From the NCBI RefSeq assembly GCF_965363235.1, contig NC_134843.1, positions 90,863,795-90,927,794 on the forward strand: a stretch of 64,000 nt of DNA, given 5' to 3'. Made by a program: the position numbers and the translations under genes. Shown one piece after another: positions 55,577 to 64,000 of this stretch. This DNA is from Mytilus galloprovincialis. Taxonomy: Eukaryota; Mollusca; Bivalvia; Mytilida; Mytilidae. The notes under the pieces are model-generated. The model did no database searches. It saw nothing but the letters and a program-made list of their open reading frames with translations, and was not told where the DNA came from. Position 1 is the first letter of the stretch, and each line of letters starts with the position of its first letter.

Positions 55577-58500
55577 TTAAGCCTTCTGAGGGACTGATTC
55601 CATGTTAGATCTCATCATGGCTATATTTTTCTTTTCCTGTTCATGTCTTTGTTGAAGTTTCTTTAGATCTACAACATCAACATTTTGTGTACTATGTGTT
55701 GGTGACTTTGACCCAGTAGATCCTGCCTTAACAATGGGAGATAACTGTGAAGCAACTTCATAAGAATTGTATTGTGTTGGACGAGCTTTCACTGCTGGCT
55801 TTGGAACATTCTTTGCATAATCAAGGGCCTACAAATAGAAATCAATTATAGATTATAATAATGAAATTTCTGGCATATATTTTAAGTTCATGAGGGGTTA
55901 ATTTCCTATTTGCAGTCTTCACGACGAGTGGCAGCCCAGGCAGCCCAGGCTGGTAAAATTGCTCTCGGGCCTGTAAAAATCAGACCTACAAGCCAACAGA
56001 ATCTAACTAAAAAATTTCAAAAATTGAGCTGCGGGCCTGTAGTTCAGCGTGAAGACTGTATTTGCTTAAAAATAGAAAGTATTTGTGGACTAATGATTTT
56101 TTTATTTTGTGAGGCATATTTGTTAATGTATAAATGTAAAATTTTCAACTAAAATAAATTCTGATTGAATATTTTTATTTACAGTGGCACCCAAATCCAT
56201 TAAATGTTCAATGAAAAGTATCAATAAATCTTTATGTGATTATTATTTATTTAATCTATCAGTATTGATATTTTTTACTTCAATTCTATGTGTATTATAT
56301 CAAATACAGACTATCTGAAGGCAAACAAATAAAATTCTTTCATTTTTTATCCAGAATTTATAATATATATCGTACCAATTTGACATGTATATAGTGAACA
56401 CTAATTTTGACACTTATCCTGTAATTTTTTTATCAAAGCTACGTACATGCTTCAACTACTTAATATGGGGACAATATGTACTATAAATTGCATTTAACAA
56501 ATTCTGGTATGTATATAAGGTTGAAAGTTTATTGTATATTCCTTTATAGAGTATGTAATATATAAACGTTATTTAACAGAGTTTATGTACACATTTCAAT
56601 AGTATGTAAACATTGCTCCAAAGCAAATAAGTATTCAAGGTCCCTGAGGAAATAGGTTAATTCAAGGCATGTAAAAAACTTAAAAGGTTTATACTGCTCA
56701 AAAAAATACATGTAGTTGGTAGAAAAAAGCTGGTGGGAGCCATATTTATCAGAAATCAGGCATGGGTTTTAAAGGAAATCAAAGCATTAAATTCACTTTC
56801 ATTCCGTTGTTAAGCTTGTTTTCAAATAAATATGCAATTTTTCATGTTCTGCAAACAAAAAAGAAAAAAACCAGGGGTGGTAAAATGAAAATGATCAAGG
56901 ACACATCATGCAATTTGTCTTTTTATATTCCCTAACAATGTACTTATTGAATGAATGTAAGGACCAAACTGGTGTTTAATGTGTTATAGGTTGGTATAGT
57001 AAAAATATGATGGGTTCCTATATAAACTGTTAACATCAGGGCTGTATAAATATTTAAAGAAATAGGGTATATGTTTATTGACAAGCGTATTTGTCAATTT
57101 TCTCGGGGTAGAGTCTATGAGGCATTTTTGTGGACCATGTCCCTGTTTTGTCATATTTTCTCAACAACAACAAATAACACAAAACCTCTCCTTGAATTTC
57201 TTATATATATGTAGCTGCAACATGGTCAAATCTGGCATGCAACCTTGCAAGGTTTGGTAGGTGACCTGATGTCTCATTTTAAGAGAACTTGTGACCTTTT
57301 GTGTTTGAATTTGACACACTGCTTGGTCACACCAATCATTGACAATTTTTACTGTATCATCATAAAACATTTCTTGTCAATAAAGCCTCTTAGTAACCAA
57401 TGAATAAGTGAAGCTACTCTAAAGTGTGTCCAAATTTATATATATATATATAAAACCATGTGAATTCAAATAAGCTGGTGACAATATCAAAACAATTCCT
57501 TTTCCTTTATATTGTTGGCTTATTATTTTTTAACTCGTGAGCGAGCATAATCTAAGATTATTTGATCAGAGTTTTCTATACAGGTTGGTCAGAAAGATTT
57601 ATGATCAATCATAATTATTGTGATTTTTTTTAATAACCATTTATAATAACTTTAAAGGAATTAAAAGTTGGTTAAGGACAGAAAAGGGAACAATTTTACT
57701 ATTCAGATGACAATTATTTTAGGCATAAAGTAGATAATGAAACAACTTGAAACTGGTTGGAATAAACAAATTACTGCTAATAAAAAATGATTTTGATAAA
57801 AGGACAAAGTAATGCATATATGCTATGCCAAAAATTTATTAAGAAAGGTCTTTTTTTTTTCTTAGAAGGGAGAGGGAGGGTTTGAACCATAAGCTTACCC
57901 TTTTCGCCTCTAAAAAATAAATGAAAGGGTTAGTTATTACCATAAAATATAAAAAAACACAACTACACTGGACCTAAATTTACCGTTGAATAACCAGCAC
58001 CTGCTATTAAACGTATGTGTCAATTCTTTCAGAATATTATAGTGAATTACGGGGAAAATATGGGTCAGATGTACAAGCTATTCCCAACAAGGAACTAATA
58101 TCATTATATCAATGGATCTGTGCCTGTTCCGGTTTTTACTGACAAAGCCTACTGACTGTGGACCTTTACAAATGATTTGATTTCAAAATGATCGCTGTAG
58201 ATCTTAACTATAGTAAAAAAACTGTATGCTAGTTCATAGCCAATGATTCTTGCATTCTTCTTGGCATATAAGTTTTCCAGAATTGATATTACTTAACTAA
58301 TTGTCCAAGAAAATATGAAAAAAATATACTCTTGTCAAATTGTGATCCTTGTCTGAAATTTAATTCAAGGGTTTTTATCTCCCCTTATAATATTTCATGA
58401 TGTGGTACTAAAGACTACCTGTAAACAGACATTTGTCATTTTGTGATAAAAATTGCATCACTGGGTGTAACAAAGTAAAATCTGGAGTAAATGAATATTC

Positions 58501-61500
58501 TATACTATATACATATAAAACAAAGCTGACCATAAAGTGAAGCTATAAACACAGGGTGAAGTGTCTAATACATACCTTTCTTGTATTATTTTCTTGCTTT
58601 AAAACATAAACAAAAACAACATGCAGACACTTCATACACATGCTATATGTTACTAAATTCAACCCCTATGTTACTCAATTCAACATGCTATATCCACATT
58701 AGAAATATTACTAAGGATTTTTTAAATTTTATTGTACAGATTTTCAATAAAATTCAGGATTTTCATTGTTCATGGTCGTTTTTTACTTTTTTTTACTTCT
58801 TAGTTTGAAAACTATTGTTTTTAATTTTTGCTAACCAATCATTGTGAGTGATGTCCATTTAATGAATCTCAGATATAAAATTGAGAATGGAAACAGGGAA
58901 TGTGTCAATTATATGCCCATCTTATGCATATTGTAATGTTGCAAGAATAAAATGGAATTTTGAAGAATGTTTTAAACCAGAAGTCAATAGAATGGTCCTG
59001 CAGAAAACGTGGCAGGACCATATGCAAATTTGTCTTAAATTTGAGGTTTATGTTCACGAACCATTTTGTTTTTCCTAATGCATAAACAAAATTAATTTTT
59101 AAGTTGCCGATACTTTTCAGTACACTAAATGAATAAACTAACAGTGGTATGTATGACAACATAGTCAAGAATACTCTGATGTCCAACTTGTCTGGCAAAA
59201 CAGTCATTAGACCTCAGAGTAATCTCTGACTAATGACAACGTAACTATGGAACTCTTAAGATTTCCAAATATCCTCTCAGTAGAAAGAGATTGGTAAGAA
59301 TGGTGTTTGCACAGACAATTGTTTACACTGATTAGTGATAAGCACATGTAGTGTTAATATTAACATGTACCATGCATTTCAAGCCCTATGTAAGAAAGAG
59401 AAAATGTAAAATAAATTGCATGAAAATAATCTCTTTTGGGCCTAACACAAAAATAATACTTTTTAAGCCTTGTACAAATATTTAATTGTTTAAGAAACCA
59501 AATTTTCAACATAATAAATGGTAAGCAGTATAACTGTAACAATTTGCCTAATTACTTGGGGGATCAAATTACAGTCCTATTGTTACGCAATCCTTACTTA
59601 AATCACAATATACAAGTCATACCTATTTAAATTCAAGTATGTAATGACAATATAATTACATCTTGTTTTTCATAATTAAGACTAATGACATAATCAAATA
59701 AAGACAAACACCGAGGAGGGTTATGCATTTACTCTACACTCCTGCAATATTTGTAATTATCAACATTGACGAGAACTGACATCTTCCATTTATTTACATT
59801 ACCAGACAGAAACATGAAAATGTAATTTGAAGGAAAATATTAAAGTAAAAATTAATCTTTTATACAGGCCGTTATTCAAGATATACCGGTAGTTATTTTT
59901 CGGTTAATTCATGTTTCTTGAATTTAAGCAGAAGGGAGATAATTTGAGATAATTGCATCTATAAATCAATCACTCTGCATATATCTTTTCTGTTAAATAT
60001 CAAGAAATTAAAAACGCTTTAACCTAACCTCTTTCACATTGCCTTGATGAATTTAATGAAAATTTCCATTCAAAAAAAAAATTTAAGAAAATTACAGCAT
60101 AATCCAACATAATATAGTTTGTTGTGCAAATTTTATAAATGAAATTGTTTTTAATTTTAAAAGTAAAATGCATAAAAACAATAGCAACTATTTAATTCTA
60201 TAATCTGTGAAAACAGACCAATTGACTGAATTTTATTTAAATATTTGACCAGTCAATTTGATTCAAAACTTATTTGATTAATGAATAGTTAATTTTACTT
60301 CCACACATAATCAAACTTTACAAATAGTATTACATATCAAAGCAAACATGACATTCCATATTAATAGAACTACATTCGAATATTGATACATTCACATTCC
60401 AAATCTATAACATTTCAGCCAATATTGAGTTCATTTACATGAAGCACTTCCAACAAGCATGTTAGTATTTCTCTCCCATCATACTCACTGCTTTTTTTAG
60501 ATTTTTACTCGTAATAAAGTACGGATCTTTTAATTTGTCTGCAGGGATTTTTTCCTACACAAAATAAGTGCTCACATATTATTTTTGAAAATAGAAAAGA
60601 AAAATTTCAGAGGTATAACTTTTATATGATATTTTTTTAATTCCTGAATGAAGAAAACATCAACGAATTTTCACTCAGTTAAAACAATTAATATTTATAT
60701 TTTCCCTAAACCATTTTCCTTTCCTAAATGTATGATGTTTTGCGCTAAATAAAAAATAAGATTTGTAGGAATGAAAATCTGTATTAAGTTCTTAATTTTT
60801 AATTCCCACATACCGTTACATGCATTGTTATATTAGCTCATATAGTTTAGTTTTGCCAAATCAGAAAATTGGTGAAAAGTATGAAATGATGATTCCAATA
60901 AGTATAATGCTATGATTCATATTTTTCTCACTCTTCCAGATTAAACATTGTTGGTGGATTACATGTACAGACCAAAAGAGTCTTAAACCTTGTATCACTC
61001 ACTGAAAGTTTACTGTGCAAATAGAAAAAAACACAAAAATTTCAGATAGACTGCAACAGGAGTTGTGATACGATTATCTAGTCACACATTAAATATTTAT
61101 TAAGAAATTTACTTACTGCCTTTCGTTTACTTTTTTCTGATTCCTCTACCTGAGGGTCTTTACGTGTATATTTGTTGGTTGGTTTCTTATCATGTAAGTC
61201 ATGTTTATTTTTTTCCATTACCATTCTTGCATACTCAAACTGTTTATGCCTCTTCTCAAGCTGAAAATTATCAACAAAGAGTTTTCATATGAGAAACATT
61301 ATAGTCTAAAGGATAGTTGTCAATACAATTAAATACAATTACAATAGGCAGATAGCTAATTAAAATTAAGATTTTAATATTAATAACTAATAATGTCTGA
61401 AGTTCCTATTCATTAAATACGAATTAAGAAAAATGTAAAACATTTAAAATTCACTTTGAAAAATGGAAGAATTAACAGTAGATCTGCACCAAAGAATAAC

Positions 61501-62493
61501 TAAAAATGTTTAAATTTTTTATGAAGTGTCAAAGGTTTTTCCACCTGACAAGTCCTATGTAATTCGGTAAGATTTAAAACACTTTGTAAAAGTATTCAGT
61601 GTTCAAATCTTTTAAACAACTCGGTCGAACTGTATAAAAAAGTTAAAAATATTTAAAATATTAAAAGCATTTCTGTTACTTTTTATAGATAATCAGCAAC
61701 TCATTTCACAAAAACAAATCCTATGAGTCATAAACATAACAGTATAACTTAGAATCAATTATTATCGTCTTCTGGTTTTATGTAAAAAAGTCTTAAGTAT
61801 GTTAATCTTTTAACACAATTTATATTTGAGCTGCGTTTGATAAAAATCAACCTCATACAAGTACACATATACATGTACTGTGGATTCATTATTATTCGTT
61901 GGATACCAATTTTCGTTGGTTTTGTGGGTACAGGTGAACCACGAAATTTAATATTCAATGAATAACATATTTTCAATAGGCTAGTTTTGTATACAGATTT
62001 TGGCAAAACCACGAAATCAAATATCCATGAAAATGTAAGTTTTCAGCAATCCACGATAATTGATACCCACGAAAATAAATGAATCCACTGAATAAGTTTT
62101 TTTATAATATAATAAAACACCAATATTTCATACCTTATCCTTGTATGTTTCATTATCCAGGTCAGGTCCAAGGGTTCCTCTATTTAGTCGAACCTCCTTC
62201 TGCATCTTTTTAAAGTCTCTAACTGTATAAACTTGGTACCATGGTTCCTGGTTTTGATCTTTCTGCTTATTTTCCTGGTACATAGAAGCATACCCTCCTT
62301 TTTCAACAATAACAGGAACAGTTAGCTCATCACGAATCGGTATTGGTGGAATTTTAGCATAAGGATTTGGTGACAGATTTAATTCTGCCATTAATGCCTC
62401 CTCTTGCTTAAGTAGTGCCTCTTCATCGATGCCGTCATAATCATTCCCTCTGTAAGCTTCTGTCTGTAGTGGTTGCTGGGGAGGTGGCTGATC
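55577..62493 (-). CDS. JHY: Jhy (C11orf63)-like protein, last four exons; 5' part outside window
   Basis: Minus-strand exons 62493-62134, 61260-61117, 60554-60489 and 55828-55577 all have GT-AG borders in phase 0. They give the C-terminal 273 aa. Landmarks in order are EPWYQVYTVRDFKKMQKEVR, GTLGPDLDNETYKDK, LEKRHKQFEYARMV, ALDYAKNVPKPAVKARP and LKKLQQRHEQEKKNIAMMRS. This succession (PWYxVYxxxD, GxLGPD, a basic helix, ALxYAKxxPKP, then a RHExEK helix at the end) is what I recall of vertebrate Jhy, a protein needed for ependymal cilia whose loss causes hydrocephalus. The match is from memory of the family, so the name is probable, not certain. The residues are charged and helical, with no enzyme motif. 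The first visible exon begins at an acceptor; no earlier exon was found up to 64000, so the start lies outside. Confidence 0.68.
55913..56058. mobile_element. 146-bp TIR element with 6-bp target duplication
   Basis: The ends CAGTCTTCACG / CGTGAAGACTG are a perfect 11-bp inverted pair. TATTTG is duplicated exactly outside (55907-55912, 56059-56064). The interior has GGGCCTGTA phrases on both sides. It is in the last intron of the Jhy-like gene, 84 bp upstream of the last exon. The reading frame through it is not a gene. Confidence 0.8.
57074..57384. mobile_element. Possible small TIR element
   Basis: TTTATTGACAAG at 57074 is mirrored by CTTGTCAATAAA ending at 57384. No target duplication is evident and the interior is unremarkable. 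A 12-bp inverted pair 300 bp apart is suggestive only. In the last Jhy-like intron. Confidence 0.35.
57390..60480. other. Intron of the Jhy-like gene, no further features
   Basis: AT-rich intron sequence. Only a 30-bp scrap of the GAGAATGGAAA repeat at 58881 and a short palindrome (TGGTCCTGCAGAAAACGTGG / CAGGACCA, 58992-59020) stand out. No additional exon with splice borders was recognised. Confidence 0.4.
61878..62090. mobile_element. CTGTGGATTCATT MITE in Jhy-like intron
   Basis: CTGTGGATTCATTATTATTC at the left pairs with AATAAATGAATCCACTG at the right, with further inner complementarity (TCGTTGG / CCCACGAAAA, CCACGAAAT). About 213 bp, non-coding. Its motifs (TGGATTCATTTAT, TTTCGTGGG) recur in bivalve genomes in my experience. 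It ends 44 bp from the exon at 62134. Confidence 0.7.
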
Positions 62494-62862
62494 CTTAAAT
62501 ATGTATGTATATATATTTATAAATTTATAACTTCAAATTCTTCAATAAATATAAATTATTTGAATGCTTTAAAATGTATAAAAATTCTATTTTTACACTA
62601 GACTATGAATTTGTAAGTAGGTATTTTCAAATATAAACTATAAACTATTTCAATATCAACTTCCAATAAATCTATAATAACATTTGTAGTCTAACACAAT
62701 AAAGTATGTTATATATAAACATCATTTAAAAAGAAATGCTAATAACTTTTCAAGAAGTAATTGTAAAGGAGACCACATATTCTCAATTTTAATTGTAATT
62801 TTTTCAAATCTTTTTTTATCTTTTAGTGTTGTTAATTTGGTTTAATTGTTATCTTAATATTG

Positions 62863-63016
62863 CAGTCTGCACCAAAAACTTTTTCATCTACTAGTCCTGA
62901 CACTAAATATCAAAACTTGTCCCTATATGACTATAGAAAATTTTCAAAATTTTCACTAGTCCAAATCAATATTTACTAGTCTGGGGCATCGGACTAGTGG
63001 CTAACGGTGCAGACTG
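62863..63016. mobile_element. 154-bp TIR element with 6-bp target duplication
   Basis: The ends are CAGTCTGCACC and GGTGCAGACTG, perfect over 11 bp, with an inner pair ACTAGTCC / GGACTAGT. ATATTG is duplicated exactly outside (62857-62862, 63017-63022). No coding. A solo left end of the same family is at 25709. Confidence 0.82.
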
Positions 63017-63022
63017 ATATTG

Positions 63023-64000
63023 ATTTGTTTGTCAGATGGTTTGATTAAATGTTGGTGTGTAGCACCACTGTCAGCATGGTGAGAAATAGGAGAACTCAGA
63101 GAGGACCACCAAACTTTGGTATGATAAAACAGCTGGTTCATTCTCGGTAGATAAATTGAATGTCTATTTTATACACCTCAATAGAAGACTTTCAAACAAT
63201 ACTAATATTATGTACAATACAAAAAGTTCCTTCACCTTTTACAATTATCCACTAATTAGGTAAAATAATTGATCGTCTAATATTACAGGGATAACCTTAA
63301 TATTTATAGATTTCAATAAAAGAACAATTTGGATAAAGATCAAGATTGTCTCAAGATTATTGAAATGACAATGAATAATTTCAGAACCTTTAAAACTTAA
63401 TTCTATCTTGTTTAATATGATACAAATATATACTTGTCTTATCATATTTTAAACACAAGGCCAAAATACATATGAAAAGCACCCCAGGTGTTCTTGGTCA
63501 AATTATTTTCATGTTTAATATCAAAGATTTTTTAGTTGAGTATGAGTCTATTAATTATTTTCTACCGATTTAAGGTTTCTTTGATGTCATGACTTTCAGC
63601 CCAGCAGAATATGGTTTTCTGAATATGTCTGCTTTGTCATTGTTCAAAATCAAAGCCAATACACAGCTAACATTAGTAACTTTGAAAACATTGAATTTTG
63701 CAAGTTGAAGAAGGATTTTATTTGGTGGGAGTACATGTCCTTCATAAGTGGACCACAAGAAAATAGTGTGTTTGCAATGCAGTCTAAAATGATAATTAAT
63801 TGATCACTGGCATGGTAAAGACTGCAGTTCTTAATATCTTCTGAAAAAATTTAAGGTATAAAATTCATGTTAAAATAATGCTATTTAGATGCAAAATGAA
63901 TTTGTCTTATCATTTGCTTAGGACCCCAATCCCTTTAAAAATCTCCGTACTCTGGGGCTCTGGCAACTGAGACTGACAATTATAACACCTATTATCAGGA
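63023..64000. other. Upstream intron of the Jhy-like gene, no features seen
   Basis: AT-rich sequence with short frames only. I looked for the preceding Jhy-like exon on the minus strand and found no frame with convincing acceptor and donor sites. Confidence 0.4.

Noticed and set aside
55910-56152. An 80-codon frame with an Ala/Gln-rich start
   Set aside because: It lies almost wholly within the 146-bp TIR element flanked by TATTTG duplications, inside a Jhy-like intron.
57161-57370. Minus-strand 69-codon frame with several cysteines
   Set aside because: Cysteine spacing fits no domain I know, and it lies between a 12-bp inverted pair in an intron; not supportable as a gene.
58881-59207. 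Frames on both strands near 59 kb as a small gene
   Set aside because: They begin inside a scrap of the GAGAATGGAAA repeat and show no splice sites or recognisable domain.
1-64000. LTR retroelements or endogenous viral genes
   Set aside because: No long direct terminal repeats, primer-binding site, integrase, protease or capsid-like frames were recognised; the only polymerase relics are two short LINE fragments.

Overview
This 64 kb window is AT-rich animal DNA with large introns, GT-AG splice sites and very dense short transposons. The dispersed repeats (a gatgtggtat / ccaatgagacaac family, the CGACCGCA and TGTCGAGC hairpin families, and ACCTTGACCTCATTTTC tandem units) are ones I recognise from marine mussels, so a bivalve, most likely a mytilid such as Mytilus, is the best guess. 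No bacterial, organellar or intact viral material was seen.

Four protein genes can be supported. (1) 4171-9463, minus: a three-exon SET/MYND-domain protein (724 aa) with N-terminal TPR-like repeats, a MYND finger set into the SET domain and a second MYND finger at the C-terminus. (2) 13847-39609, plus: a complete 19-exon NAE1 (APP-BP1), the regulatory half of the NEDD8-activating enzyme; the exons join in frame to 538 aa. (3) 44452-46155, plus: a single-coding-exon OTU-family cysteine protease (567 aa) with a long disordered N-terminal part and several SUMO-interaction-like motifs. (4) 55577-62493, minus: the last four exons of a Jhy (C11orf63)-like gene whose 5' end lies beyond the window. 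Genes 1 and 2 are head to head across about 1.4-4.4 kb, depending on whether a predicted leader exon near 12.4 kb is real. Genes 3 and 4 converge.

Everything between and inside the genes is largely mobile DNA. 1-3.8 kb holds a TIR element loaded with ATGGCG motifs, a small GATTA-rich element and an old CGACCGCA-family copy. SMYD introns hold a 1.3 kb hAT-like element with a perfect 8-bp target duplication and a foldback element. NAE1 introns hold a LINE 3' end, at least ten short TIR elements, a 2.3 kb foldback element whose arms are inverted satellite arrays, and full and partial copies of tandem-core elements. 46.5-50.5 kb is a nest of tandem-repeat elements with a tRNA-derived SINE inserted. 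52.1-54.2 kb is another large CGACCGCA-family copy.

No operon-like cooperation between the four genes is evident. The NEDD8 E1 subunit and the OTU protease both belong to ubiquitin-like pathways, but their closeness may be chance. The most promising observations are the OTU protease with clustered SUMO-interaction-like motifs, the double-MYND SET protein, the inverted satellite foldback in NAE1 intron 8, and a family of about 150-bp elements with 6-bp target duplications.
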